Below are positions 12,801 to 27,372 of a stretch of 64,000 nt of DNA, one piece after another. Within the stretch, counting starts at the first letter, position 1; each line of letters begins with the position of its first letter. The stretch covers positions 310,001 through 374,000 of the forward strand of contig OZ038531.1 in the NCBI GenBank assembly GCA_964036665.1, given 5' to 3'. The position numbers and the translations under genes are program-made. The notes beneath the pieces were generated by a model. That model made no database searches, was not told the DNA's origin, and saw nothing but the letters and a program-made list of their open reading frames with translations. The stretch comes from Gordius sp. MW1 (lineage: Eukaryota > Nematomorpha > Gordioida > Gordea > Gordiidae).

Positions 12801-15800
12801 ATTTTGATTTTTTTAAATAAATTCACTTTTAAAAATATTTTGGAATTTTCCAAAACATATTAATAAACTTTATATGATTTAAAAAATTATCTTATATTGT
12901 TTCATATTTAAAAGTAGCAAATGCAAATGCGCATGATAATTTTTAACAATATTTAAAAACAAAACAAATTTCCACCAAAAAAATCAAATTCGTCAAATTT
13001 TTTAGACTGATAATGTAGATCCCAAAATAGAGAAACACATTGATGGTCAAAATGAAGGTTTTAAATAAAAACTTTATTTTTAAATAATATTTTTAAGTAA
13101 TATTTTGATTTTTCCAAATATATTCACTTTTAAAAATATTTTGGATTTTTCCAAATAAATTGAATAAATTTTATATGATTTAAAAAAATTATCTTATATT
13201 GATTATTAAACCATATTTTAAAGTAGCAAATGCAAAGCGTATGATAATTTTTAACAATATTTAAAAACAAAATAAATTTCCACCAAAAAATTCAAATTCT
13301 TCGAATTTTTTAGACTGATAATGTAGACCCAAAAATAGAGGAACACATTGACAGTCAAAATGATGGTTTTAAATAAAAACTTTATTTTTAAATAATATTT
13401 TTAAGTAATATTTTGAGTTTTCCATATAAATTCACTTTTAAAAATATTTTGGATTTTTGCTAATAAATGAACAAATTTTAAATGATTTAAAAAAATTATC
13501 TTATATTGTTTTTAAACCATATTTAAAAGTAGCAAATGCAAAAATGCGCATGATAATTTTTAACAATATTTAAAAACAAAACAAATTTCCTCCCAAAAAA
13601 TTTAATTCTTCAAATTTTATAGACTGATAATGTAGATCCCAAAATAGAGGAACACATTGATGGTCAGAATGAAGGGTTTAAATAAAAACTTTATTTTTAA
13701 ATAATAATTTTAATTAATATTTTAATTTTTCCAAATAAATTCACTTTTAAAAATATTTTGGAATTTTCCAAAACATATTAATAAATTTTATATGATTTAA
13801 AAAAATTATCTTATATTGTTTCATATTTAAAAGTAGCAAGTGCAAATGCGCATGATAATTTTTAACAATATTTAAAAACAAAACAAATTTCTAACAAAAA
13901 AATCAAATTCGTCAAATTTTTTAGACTGATAATGTAGATCCCAAAATAGAGGAACACATTGATGGTCAAAATGAAGGTTTTAAATGAAAACTTTATTTTT
14001 AAATAATAATTTTAATTAATATTTTGATTTTTCCAAATAAATCCACTTTTAAAAATATTTGGATTTTTCCAAATAAAATGAATCAATTTTGTTTTATTTA
14101 AAAAATATTTCTTATAATGTTTATTAAACCATATTTAAAAGTAGCAAATGCAAAGCGTATGATAATTTTTAACAATATTTAAAAACATAACAAATTTCCA
14201 ACAAAAAAATCAAATTCTTCGAATTTTTTGCACGGATAATGTAGATCCCAAAATAGAGGAACACATTGATGGTCAAAATGAAGGTTTTAAATAAAAACTT
14301 TATTTTTAAATAATATTTTTAAGTAATATTTTGAGTTTTCCAAATAAATTCACTTTTAAAAATATTTTGGATTTTTGCTAATAAAATGAACAAATTTTAA
14401 ATGATAAATTATCTAATATTGTTTCATATTTAAAAGTAGCAAATGCAAATGCGTATGATAATTTTTAACAATATTTAAAAACAAAACAAATTTCCACCAA
14501 AAAAATTATATTCTTCGAATTTTTTAGCCTGATAATGTAGATCCAAAAATAGAGGAACACATTGATGGTCAGAATGAAGGTTTTAAATAAAAACTTTATT
14601 TTTAAATAATATTTTTAAGTAATATTTTGATTTTTCCAAATAAATTCACTTTTAAAAATATTTTGGATTTTTCCAAAACATATTAATCAATTTTATATGA
14701 TTTAAAAAAAAATTATCTTATATTGTTTCATATTTAAAAGTAGCAAATGCAAATGCGCATGATAATTTTTAACAATATTTAAAAACAAAACAAATTTCCA
14801 CCAAAAAATTCAAATTCTTCGAATTTTTTAGACTGATAATGTAGATCCCAAAATAGAGGAACACATTGATGGTCAAAATGAAGGTTTTAAACAAAAACTT
14901 TATTTTTAAATAATATTTTTAAGTAATATTTTGAGTTTTCCATATAAATTCACTTTTAAAAATATTTTGGATTTTTGCTAATAAAATGAACAAATTTTAA
15001 ATGATTTAAAAAAATTATCTTATATTGTTTCAAATTTAAAAGTAGCAAATGCAAATGCATATGATAATTTTTAACAATATTTAAAAACAAAACAAATTTC
15101 CACCAAAAAATTCAAATTCTTCGAATTTTTTAGACTGATAATGTAGACCCAAAAATAGAGGAACACATTGACAGTCAAAATGATGGTTTTAAATAAAAAC
15201 TTTATTTTTAAATAATATTTTTAAGTAATATTTTGAGTTTTCCATATAAATTCACTTTTAAAAATATTTTGGATTTTTGCTAATAAAATGAACAAATTTT
15301 AAATGATTTAAAAAAATTATCTTATATTGTTTCATATTTAAAAGTAGCAAATGCAAATGCGTATGAAAATTTTTAACAATATTTAAAAACAAAACAAATT
15401 TCCACCAAAAAATTAAATCTTCGAATTTTTTAGACTGATAATGTAGATCCAAAAATAGAGGAACACATTGATGGTCAGAATGAAGGTTTTAAATAAAAAC
15501 CTTATTTTTAAATAAGATTTTTGAGTTTTTTTTGATTTTTCCAAATAAATTCACTTTTAAAAATATTTTGGATTTTTCCAAATAAAATGAATAAATTTAA
15601 TAGGATTTAAAAAAATTATCTTATAATGTTTATTAAACCATATTTAAAAGTAGCAAATGCAAATGCGCATGATAATTTTTAACAGTATTTATAAACAAAA
15701 CAAATTTCCTCCAAAAAAATCAAATTCTTCAAATTTTATAGACTGATAATGTATAGATCCCAAAATAGAGGAACACATTGATGGTCAGAATGAAGGTTTT

Positions 15801-18800
15801 AAATAATATATTTTGATTTTTCCAAATAAATTCACTTTTAAAAATATTTTGGATTTTTCCAAAACATATTAATAAATTTTATATGATTTAAAAAAATTAT
15901 CTTATATTGTTTCATATTTAAAAGTAGCAAATGCAAATGCGCATGATAATTTTTAACAATATTTAAAAACAAAACAAATTTCCACCAAAAAATTCAAATT
16001 CTTCGAATTTTTTAGACTGATAATCTAGATCCCAAAATAGAGGAACACATTGATGGTCAAAATGAAGGTTTTAAATGAAAACTTTATTTTTAAATAATAA
16101 TTTTAATTAATATTTTGATTTTTCCAAATAAATCCACTTTTAAAAATATTTGGATTTTTCCAAATAAAATGAATCAATTTTGTTTTATTAAAAAAAATTA
16201 TCTTATATTGTTTTTTAAACCATATTTAAAAGTAGCAAATGCAAAAATGCGCATGATAATTTTTAACAATATTTAAAAACAAAACAAATTTCCTCTCAAA
16301 AAATCAAATTCTTCAAATTTTATAGACTGATAATGTAGATCCCAAAATAGAGGAACACATTGATGGTCAGAATGAAGGTTTTAAATAAAAACTTTATTTT
16401 TAAATAATAATTTTAATTAATATTTTGATTTTTCCAAATAAATTCACTTTTAAAAATATTTTGGAATTTTCCAAAACATATTAATAAATTTTATATGATT
16501 TAAAAAAATTATCTTATATTGTTTTATATTTAAAAGTAGCAAATGCAAATGCGCATGATAATTTTTAACAATATTTAAAAACAAAACAAATTTCCAACAA
16601 AAAAATCAAATTCGTCAAATTTTTTAGACTGATAATGTAGATCCCAAAATAGAGGAACACATTGATGGTCAAAATGAAGGTTTTAAATGAAAGTTTATTT
16701 TTAAATAATAATTTTAATTAATATTTTGATTTTTCCAAATGTATCCACTTTTAAAAATATTTGGATTTTTCCAAATAAAATGAATCAATTTTGTTTTATT
16801 TAAAAAAATTATCTTATATTGTTTATTAAACCATATTTAAAAGTAGCAAATGCAAAGCGTATGATAATTTTTAACAATATTTAAAAATAAAACAAATTTC
16901 CACCAAAAAAATCAAATTCTTCGAATTTTTTAGACTGATAATGTAGATCCCAAAAAAGAGGAACACATTGATGGTCAAAATGAAGGTTTTAAATAAAAAC
17001 TTTATTTTTAAATAATATTTTTAAGTAATTTTTGAGTTTTCCATATAAATTCACTTTTAAAAATATTTTGGATTTTTGCTAATAAAATGAACAAATTTTA
17101 AATGATTTAAAAAAATTATCTTATATTGTTTCATATTTAAAAGTATCAAATGCAAATGCGTATGATAATTTTTAACAATATTTAAAAACAAAACAAATTT
17201 CCACCAAAAAAATTAAATTCGTCAAATTTTTTAGACTGATAATGTAGATCCCAAAATAGAGGAACACATTGATGGTCAAAATGAAGGTTTTAAATAAAAA
17301 CTTTATTTTTAAATAATATTTTTGAATAATATTTTGATTTTTCCAAATAAATTCACTTTTAAAAATATTTTGGATTTTTCCAAATAAAATGAATAAATTT
17401 TATAGGATTTAAAAAAATTATCTTATAATGTTTATTAACCATATTTAAAAGTACCAAATGCAAATGCGCATGATAATTTTTAACAATATCTAAAAACAAA
17501 ACAAATTTCCACCAAAAAAATTAAATTCTTCGAATTTTTTAGACTGATAATGTAGATCCAAAAATAGAGGAACACATTGATGGTCAGAATGAAGGTTTTA
17601 AATAAACACCTTATTTATAAATAATATTTTTGAGTAATATTTTGATTTTTCCAAATAAATTCACCTTTAAAAATATTTTGGATTTTTCCAAATAAAATGA
17701 ATAAATTTAATAGGATTTAAAAAAACTATCTTATAATGTTTATTAAACCATATTTAAAAGTAGCAAATGCAAATGCGTATGATAATTTTTAACAATATTT
17801 AAAAACAAAACAAATTTCCACCAAAAAAATCAAATTCTTCGAATTTTTTAGACTGATAATGTAGATCCCAAAATAGAGGAACACATTGATGGTCAGAATA
17901 AAGGTTTTAAATAAAAACCTTATTTTTAAATAAATTTTTTAAAGAATATTTTGATTTTTCCAAACATGTTCACTTATAAAAATATTTTGGATATTTCCAA
18001 ATAAAATGAATAAATTTTATAGGATTTAAAAAAATTATCTTATATTGTTTATTAAACCATATTTAAAAGTAGCAAATGCAAATGCGCATCATAAATTTTA
18101 ACAGAATTTAAAAACAAAACAAAACAAATTTCCACCAAAAAAATCAAATTCTTCAAATTTTTACAATGATAATGTAGATCCCAAAATAGAGGAACACATT
18201 GATGGTCAAAATGAAGGTTTTAAATAAAAACTTTATTTTTAAATAATAGTTTTGAGTAATTTTTTGATTTTTCCAAATAAATTCACTTTTAAAAATATTT
18301 TGGATTTTTCCAAATAAAATGAATAAATTTAATAGGATTTAAAAAAATTATCTTATAATGTTTATTAAACCATATTTAAAAGTAGCAAATGCAAATGCGC
18401 ATGATAATTTTTAACAGTATTTATAAACAAAACAAATTTCCTCCAAAAAAATCAAATTCTTCAAATTTTATAGACTGATAATGTATAGATCCCAAAATAG
18501 AGGAACACATTGATGGTCAGAATGAAGGTTTTAAATAAAAACTTTATTTTTAAATATTAATTTTAATTAATATTTTGATTTTTCCAAATAAATTTACTTT
18601 TAAAAATATTTGGGATTTTTCCAAAACATATTAATAAATTTTATATGATTTAAAAAAATTATCTTATATTGTTTCATATTTAAAAGTAGCAAATGCAAAT
18701 GCGCATGATAATTTTTAACAATATTTAAAAACAAAACAAATTTCCACCAAAAAATTCAAATTCTTCGAATTTTTTAGACTGATAATGTAGATCCCAAAAT

Positions 18801-21800
18801 AGAGGAACACATTGATGGTCAAAATGAAGGTTTTAAATGAAAACTTTATTTTTAAATAATAATTTTAATTAATATTTTGATTTTTCCAAATAAACCCACT
18901 TTTAAATATATTTGGATTTTTCCAAATAAAATGAATCAACTTTGTTTTATTTAAAAAAATTATCTTATATTGTTTCATATTTAAAAGTAGCAAATGCAAA
19001 TCCGCATGATAATTTTTAACAATTATTAAAAACAAAACAAATTTTCTCCCAAAAAATGAAATTCTTCAAATTTTTAGACTGATAATGTAGATCCCAAAAT
19101 AGAGGAACACATTGATGGTCAGAATGAAGGTTTTAAATAAAAACTTTATTTTTAAATAATAATTTTAATTAATATTTTGATTTTTCCAAATAAATTCACT
19201 TTTAAAAATATTTTGGATTTTTCCAAAACATATTAATAAATTTTATATGATTTAAAAAAATTATCTTATATTGTTTCATATTTAAAAGTAGCAAATGCAA
19301 ATGCGCATGATAATTTTTAACAATATTTAAAAACAAAACAAATTTCCACCAAAAAATTTAAATTCTTCTAATTTTTTAGACTGATAATGTAGATCCCAAA
19401 ATAGAGGAACACATTGATGGTCAGAATAAAGGTTTTAAATAAAAACTTTATTTTTAAATAATAATTTTAATTAATATTTTGATTTTTCCAAATAAATTCA
19501 CTTTTAAAATATTTTGGATTTTTATAAAAGATATTAATAAATTTTATATGATTTAAAAAAATTATCTTATATTGTTTCATATTTAAAAGTAGCAAATGCA
19601 ACTGCGCATGATAATTTTTAACAATATTTAAAAACAAAACAAATTTCCTCCCAAAAAATCAAATTCTTCAAATTTTATAGACTAATAATGTAGATCCCAA
19701 AATAGAGGAACACATTGATGGTCAGAATGAAGGTTTTAAATTAAAACTTTATTTTTAAATAATAATTTTAATTAATATTTTGATTTTTCCAAATAAATTC
19801 ACTTTTAAAAATATTTTGGAATTTTCCAAACCATATTAATAAATTTTATATGATTTAAAAAAATTATCTTATATTGTTTCATATTTAAAAGTAGCAAATG
19901 CAAATGCGCATGATAATTTTTAACAATATTTAAAAACAAAACAAATTTCCACCAAAAAAATCAAATTCGTCAAATTTTTTAGACTGATAATGTAGATCGC
20001 TAAATAGAGGAACACATTGATGGTCAAAATGAAGGTTTTAAATAAAAACTTTATTTTTAAATAATATTTTTAAGTAATATTTCGATTTTTCCAAATAAAA
20101 TTACTTTTAAAAATATTTTGGAGATTTCCAAATAAAATGAATAAATTTTATAGGATTTAAAAAAATTATCTTATAATGTTTATTAAACCATATTTAAAAG
20201 TAGCAAATGCAAATGCGCATGATAATTTTTAACAATATCTAAAAACAAAACAAATTTCCACCAAAAAAATTAAATTATTCGAATTTTTTAGACTGATAAT
20301 GTAGATCCAAAAATAGAGGAACACATTGATGGTCAGAATGAAGGTTTTAAATAAACACCTTATTTTTAAATAATATTTTTGAGTAATATTTTGATTTTTC
20401 CAAATAAATTCACTTTTAAAAATATTTTGGATTTTTCCAAATAAAATGAATAAATTTAGTAGCAAATGCAAATGCGTATGATAATTTTTAACAATATTTA
20501 AAAACAAAACAAATTTCCACCAAAAAAATCAAATTTTTCGAATTTTTTAGACTAATAATGTAGATCCAAAAATAGAGGAACACATTGATGGTCAGAATGA
20601 AGGTTTTAAATAAAAACCTTACTTTTAAATAAAATTTTTAAAGAATATTTTGATTTTTCCAAATATGTTCACTTATAAAAATATTTTGGATATTTCCAAA
20701 TAAAATGAATAAATTTTATAGGATTTAAAAAAATTATCTTATATTGTTTATTAAACCATATTTAAAAGTAGCAAAATGCGCATCATAATTTTTAACAGAA
20801 TTTAAAAACAAAACAAATTTCCACCAAAAATATCAAATTCTTCAAATTTTTACAATGATAATGTAGATCCCAAAATAGAGGAACACATTGATTTTAAATA
20901 AAAACCTTATTTTTAAATAATATTTTTGAGTAATATTTTGATTTTTCCATATAAATTTACTTTTAAAAATATTTTGAATTTTTGCCTAAACATATTAATA
21001 AATTTAACATGATTTAAAAAAATTATCTTATATTGTTTCATATTTAAAAGTAGGAAATGCAAATGCGTATGATAATATTTAACAATATTTAAAAACAAAA
21101 CAAATTTCCACCAAAAAAATCAAATTCTTCGAATTTTTTAGACTGATAATGTAGATCCAAAAATAGAGGATGGTCAGAATGAAGGTTTTAAATAAAATCT
21201 TTATTTTTAATTAATATTTTTAAGTTAAATTTTGATTTTTCCAAATAAAATTACTTTTAAAAATATTTTGGAGATTTCCAAATAAAATGAATAAATTTTA
21301 TAGGGTTTAAAAAATTATCTTATATTGTTTATTAAACCATATTTAAAAGTAGCAACAAATACGCATGATAATTTTTAATAATATTTAAAAACAAAACAAA
21401 TTTCCACCAAAACAATCAAATTCTTTAAATTTTTTAGACTGATAATGTAGATCCCAAAATAGAGGAACACATTGATGGTCAGAATAAAGGTTTTAAATAA
21501 AAACTTTATTTTTAAATAATAATTTTAATTAATATTTTGATTTTTCAAATAAATTCACTTTTAAAAATATTTTGGATTTTTCCAAAACATATTAATAAAT
21601 TTTATATGATTTAAAAAAATTATCTTATATTGTTTCATATTTAAAAGTAGCAAATGCAAATGCGCATGATAATTTTTAACAATCTTTAAAAACAAAACAA
21701 ATTTCCACCAAAAAAATCAAATTCGTCAAATTTTTCAGACTGATAATGCAGATCCCAAAATAGAGGAACACATTGATGGTCAAAATGAAGGTTTTAAATA

Positions 21801-24800
21801 AAAGCTTTATTTTTAAATAATATTTTTGAGTAATATTTTGAGTTTTCCAAATAAATTCTCTTTTAAAAATATTTTGGATTTTTCCAAATAAATTGAATAA
21901 ATTTTATATGATTTAAAAAAATTATCTTATATTGTTTATTAAACCATATTTAAAAGTAGCAAATGCAAAGCGTATGATAATTTTTAACAATATTTAAAAA
22001 CAAAACAAATTTCCACCAAAAAAATCAAATTCTTCAAAAAAAATTTTACAATGATAATGTAGATCATAAAATAGAAGAACACCTTGATGGTCAGAATGAA
22101 GGTTTTAAATAAAAACTTTATTTTTAAATAATATTCTTAAGTAATATTTTGATTTTCGAAATATATTCACTTTTAAAAAGATTTTGGATTTTTCCAAATA
22201 AAATGAATAAATTTTAAAGGATTTAAAAAAATTATCTTATATTGTTTCATATTTAAAAGTAGCAAATGCAAATGCGTATGTAATTTTTAACAATATTTAA
22301 AAACAAAACAAATTTCCACCAAAAAATTCAAATTCTTCAAATTTTTTTTACAATGATAATGTAGATCCCAAAATAGAGGAACACATTGATGGTCAGAATG
22401 AAGGTTTTAAATAAAAACTTTATTTTTAAATAATATTTTTAAGTAATATTTTAAGTTTTCCAAATAAATTCACTTTTAAAAATATTTTTGATTTTTCCAA
22501 ATAAGATGAATAAATTTTATATGATTTAAAAAAATTATCTTATATTGTTTATTAAACCATATTTAAAAGTAGCAAATGCAAATGCGCATGATAATTTTTA
22601 ACAATATTTAAAACAGAACAAATTTCCACCAAAAAAATAAATTCTTCAAATTTTTTTTACAATGATAATGTAGATCCCAAAATAGAGGAACACATTGATG
22701 GTCAGAATGAAGGTTTTAAATAAAAACCTTATTTTTAAATAATATTTTTGAGTATATTTTGATTTTTCCATATAAATTTACTTTTATAAATATTTTGGAT
22801 TTTTACAAAACATATTAATAAATTTAACATGATTTAAAAAAATTATCTTATATTGTTTCATATTTAAAAGTAGCAAATGCAAATGCGTATGATAATTTTT
22901 AACAATATTTAAAAACAAAACAAATTTCCACCAAAAAAATCAAATTCTTCGAATTTTTTAGACTGATAATGTAGATCCAAAAATAGAGGATGGTCAGAAT
23001 GAAGGTTTTAAATAAAAACTTTATTTTTAATTAATATTTTTAAGTTTTATTTTGATTTTTCCAAATAAATCTACTTTTAAAAATATTTTGGAGATTTCCA
23101 AATGAAATGAATAAATTTTATAGGGTTTAAAAAATTATCTTATATTGTTTAATAAACCATATTTAAAAGTAGCAAATGCAAATGCGCATGATAATTTTTA
23201 ACAATATTTAAAAACAAAACAAATTTCCACCAAAAAAATCAAATTCTTCAAATTTTTTAGACTGATAATGTAGATCCAAAAATAGAGGATGGTCAAATGA
23301 AGGTTTTAAATAAAAACTTTATTTTTATTAAGTAATATTTTGATTTTTCCAAATAAATTCACTTTTAAAAATATCTTGGAATTTTCCTCTAAAATGAATA
23401 AATTTTATATGATTTAAAAAAGTTATCTTATATTGTTTCATATTTAAAAGTACCAAATGCAAATGCGCATGATAATTTTTAACAATATTTAAAAACAAAA
23501 CAAATTTCCACCAAAAAATCAAATTCGTCAAATTTTTTAGACTGATAATGTAGATCCCAAAATAGAGGAACACATTGATGGTCAAAATGAAGGTTTTAAA
23601 TAAAAACTTTATTTTTAAATAATATTTTTAAGTAGTATTTTGATTTTTCCAAATAAATTCACTTTTAAAAATATTTTGGATTTCCCAAATCAAATGAATA
23701 AATTTTATAGGATTTAAAAAAATTATCTTATATTGTTCATTAAACCATATTTAAAAGTAGCAAATTCAAAAATGCGCATGATAATTATTAACAATATTTA
23801 AAAACAAAACAAATTTCCTCCAAAAAAATCAAATTCTTCAAATTTTTTAGACTGATAATGTAGATCCCAAAATAGAGGACCACATAGATGGTCAAAATTA
23901 AGGTTTTAAATAAAAACCTTATTTTTAAATAATATTTTTAAGCAGTATTTTTATTTTTATAAATAAATTCACCTTTAAAAATATTTTAGAATAATCCAAA
24001 TAAATTGAATAAATTTTAAATGATTTAAAAAATTATCTTATATTGTTTCATATTTAAAAGTAGCAAATGCAAATGCGCATGATAATTTTTAACAATATTT
24101 AAAAACAAAACAAATTTCCACCAAAAAAATCAAATTCTTCAAATTTTTTACACTGATAATGTAGATCCCAAAATAGAGGAACACTTTGATGGTCAGAATC
24201 AAAATTTAAAATAAAAATACTTTATTTTAATATAATATTTTAAGTTAATATTTTGATTTTTCGAAATAAATTCACTTGTATATTATTTAAATAAAATTAT
24301 CTTAAATTAGAGTTTCCCTTTAAAAAGACTAATGTATATAAGTTTTTTTTTAATTTTATAGATAATGTAGATCCCTAAATAGATGAACAAATCGATGGTC
24401 AAAATCAAGGTTTGAAATGCAATCTGTTTCTAAGGATGATATTTAAAATTAAAAATATTTTGGATTTTTTTAAATAAAATGAATAATTTTATAAGATTTA
24501 AAAAAATTATCTTATATTGTTTATTCAACCATATTTAAAAGTAGCAAATGCAAATGCGCATGATAATTTGAAACAATATCTAAAAACAAAACAAATCTAC
24601 CAAAAAAATTAAATTCTTCAAATTTTTTGCAATAAAAATGTAGATCCCAAAAATATAGGAAGACATTGATAAAATTCAAAATAAAAATACTTTATTTGTA
24701 AATAATATTTTAATTAAAATTTTAATTACTCCACATAAATTCACTTTTATATTATTTAAATAAAATTATCTTAAATTAGAGTTTCCCTTTAAAAAGACAA

Positions 24801-25774
24801 ATGTTATATAAGTATTTTTACTTTTATAGATAATGTAGATCCCGAAATAGATGAACAAATCGATGGTCAAAATCAAGGTTTTAAATGCAATCTCTTTCTA
24901 AGGATGATATTTAAAATTAAAAATATTCTGTATTTTTCAAATAAAATGAATAAATTTTATATGATTTAAAAAAATTATTTTATATTTCTATTAAACCATA
25001 TTTAATAGTAGCAAATGCAAATGCGCATGATAATTTAAAACAATATTTAAAAACAAAACAAATTTCCACAAAAAAATCAAATTCTTCAAAATTTTTACAA
25101 TAATAATGTAGATCCCAAAATAGAGGAAGACATTGATAAAATTCAAAACAAAAATACTTTATTTGTAAATAATATTTTTAATTAAAATTTTAATTACTCC
25201 AAATAAATTCACTTTTATATTATTTAAATAAAATTATCTTAAATTAGAGTTTCCCTTTAAAAAGACAAATGTTATATAAGTTTTTTTACTTTTATAGATA
25301 ATGTAGATCCCGAAATAGATGAACAAATCGATGGTCAAAATCAAGGTTTTAAATGCAATCTCTTTCTAAGGATGATATTTAAAATTTAAAATATTCTGTA
25401 TTTTTCAAATAAAATGAATAAATTTTATAAGATTTAAAAAAATTATTTTATATTTCTATTAAACCATATTTAAAAGTAGCAAATGCAAATGCGCATGATA
25501 ATTTTTAACAATATTTAAAAACGAAACAAATTTCCACCAAAAAAGTCAAATTCTTCAAATTTTTTACACTGATAATGTACATTCCAAAATAGAGGCACAC
25601 ATTGAGGTCAGAATCAAAATTTAAAATAAAAATACTTTATTTTTAAATAATATTTTAAATTAATATTTTGATTATCTGAAATAAAAGCACTTGTATATTA
25701 TTTAAATAAAATTAATCAGAGTTTCCCTTTAAATAGACAAATGTTATATATGTTTTTTTTACATTTATAGAAAA
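842..25774. repeat. Tandem satellite array, ~300-bp monomer, about 80 copies
   Basis: A head-to-tail repeat with period about 300-303 bp. The landmark GATAATGTAGATCC recurs near 1516, 1816, 2732, 3035 and onwards to about 24150. Monomers are strongly AT-rich with T- and A-runs. The best conserved piece is AGTAGCAAATGCAAATGCG followed by CATGATAATTTTTAACA, containing the octamer ATGCAAAT and the palindrome ATGCGCAT. Short open frames on the minus strand recur every few monomers because the same sequence repeats; they are not genes. Copies differ by small indels and substitutions, while some multi-monomer blocks are identical. The outermost copies (842-1110 and 24190-25774) belong to a longer variant with an extra AGAGTTTCCCTTTAAAAAG segment. 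Confidence 0.97.
24190..25774. repeat. Right-edge satellite variant, ~470-bp period
   Basis: GAGTTTCCCTTTAAAAAGAC recurs at about 24310, 24779, 25247 and, slightly mutated, 25719, a spacing of 468-472 bp. Each unit holds one full monomer plus a shortened second one, joined by a segment containing TTATTTAAATAAAATTA that core monomers lack. The same segment appears once at the left edge (about 855-905). Confidence 0.85.
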
Positions 25775-27203
25775 CTAGCTGTGCCCTGCCAAGCGTTGCT
25801 TTTGCTCAGTCCTTAAGGGTTAATTAAGTATAAGCTATTAATAAGATTATCTAAAATGGGGTCATTTATGAAATAATTTATAATGTGAAAGGTCCGAATG
25901 ATTTTATGAACCCACTATTTTTAGTATATATTTATATAATAAGACAAACCAAATGCAAATTCTGTTTTAGTCATCAAATCCGACTAAAATTAAATGTTTT
26001 TGAAAAAATTGCTTATTAATGCTGTTACTTATTATACAATAATACCATTATTTTATTTTTCTAGTTAGCTGATTTATTTGAAATACAATTTTCTTTAATA
26101 TAATAAAATAATTAATTGAAGGATGGATAATTATTAAAAATATGCTTCTATGATCGACCACGTGATAATAATGACAAAAACTGCATAATTTAAATTTTAT
26201 TTATTTAATTTAAATAGTCTGTTAAAACCCAATAATTTTAACCGTATACTGTAACATTTTTATTATACTTTTAAATATCTAATTCGAGAAAACTTTAGCT
26301 TTGTTATGCTGCTATAAATGAAACTGGACGGGAAATGTCAGATATTTTTAAAATAAAAAGGTATTTTAGGAATCTGAAAAAGCTATTTTACCCCTGGCTT
26401 ATATGGGCATCTACGGCTAAATTTTCGCTCGAATCGGATCTGAAGTTTCAGAACTTAGCCCTTTTTAAAACCAAAAGGCCGAGAAATGTCCGATATTTTT
26501 AAAACTAAAAGGAATTTTAGCAATCTGAAAAAGCTATTTTACACCTGGCCGCCCTGAGAACCTACGGGTAAGTTTCGCGCGAATCGGGCCGGTAGTTTCA
26601 GAATTTATTCTCATTTATAAAAATTAATGATAGATAAATAATGACATTTATATATAAATAGCATTTACTCAGAAAAATCAACGTTGGACTATTTTATATT
26701 ACATTTAAATTATATATACTTTCATCTTTCTCATTTAAAATATCTCATTTAATGATAATGAGAAAAATTCATCTTCTTCACCTATATATTTTCTCAAATA
26801 ATCTATAATTTTATTTATTTCAGGTTAATTCATAAATTTTATGTTGTCACCGTTAAGAAAAGATGACGTTTAAGAAATTTAATTCATAAATTTTATGTTG
26901 TCACCGTTAAGAAAAGATTACGTTTTACAAACTACTATAAGTGATACACTTTTACTACAGATCTGTTTGTATATTCAAATTTTCGACGAACGCGAGGAGG
27001 TGCGTTTGATTGACATTTTATTGAACGTCAAAACGCATAAAACCCAATATCTCGAAAATTAAAAGGAATTTTAGGATTCTGAAAAAGCTATTTTACCCCT
27101 GGCCGCCCTGGGAACCTAGGGGTAAATTTTCGCGCGAATCGGGCCGGTAGTTTCTGAGATTAGCCCTTACATACATATATACACTATACTTTATATATAT
27201 AGA
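25775..27203 (-). mobile_element. Non-autonomous Helitron inserted in the satellite
   Basis: On the minus strand it starts TCTATATATATAAAG at 27203 and ends GGGCACAGCTAG at 25775, flanked by A and T as expected for Helitron insertion between A and T without target duplication. Satellite sequence stops at 25774 (ACATTTATAG) and resumes at 27204 with the next bases of the same monomer (AGATCCGAAATAGATGAAC). It has no coding capacity. Internally it carries three copies of a ~110-150-bp unit with GAATCTGAAAAAGCTATTTT and CGCGCGAATCGGGCCGGTAG (about 26330-26475, 26480-26605, 27050-27175) and a direct duplication of CATAAATTTTATGTTGTCAC near 26830-26930. Confidence 0.82.
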
Positions 27204-27372
27204 TGTATAATAGATCCGAAATAGATGAACAAATCGATGGTCAAAATCAAGGTTTTAAATAAAATCTGTTTTTAAGGATGATATTTAAAAATATTTTTTT
27301 CCAAATAGAATGAATAAATTTTATATATTTAAAAAAATTATCGTATATTGTTTATTAAACCATATTTTAAAA
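27204..27372. repeat. Terminal satellite monomer beyond the Helitron
   Basis: The sequence from GATCCGAAATAGATGAAC through TTATTAAACCATATTTTAAAA follows the edge-variant monomer and then stops at about 27372. This is the true right boundary of the array. Confidence 0.8.

Noticed and set aside
5869..15452. Repeated 64-codon minus-strand frames beginning MDLHYQSKK
   Set aside because: They recur only because the satellite repeats; no start context, composition or conservation supports translation.
842..25774. CRISPR-like array
   Set aside because: The whole ~300-bp unit repeats; there are no unique spacers between short repeats, and the genome is eukaryotic.
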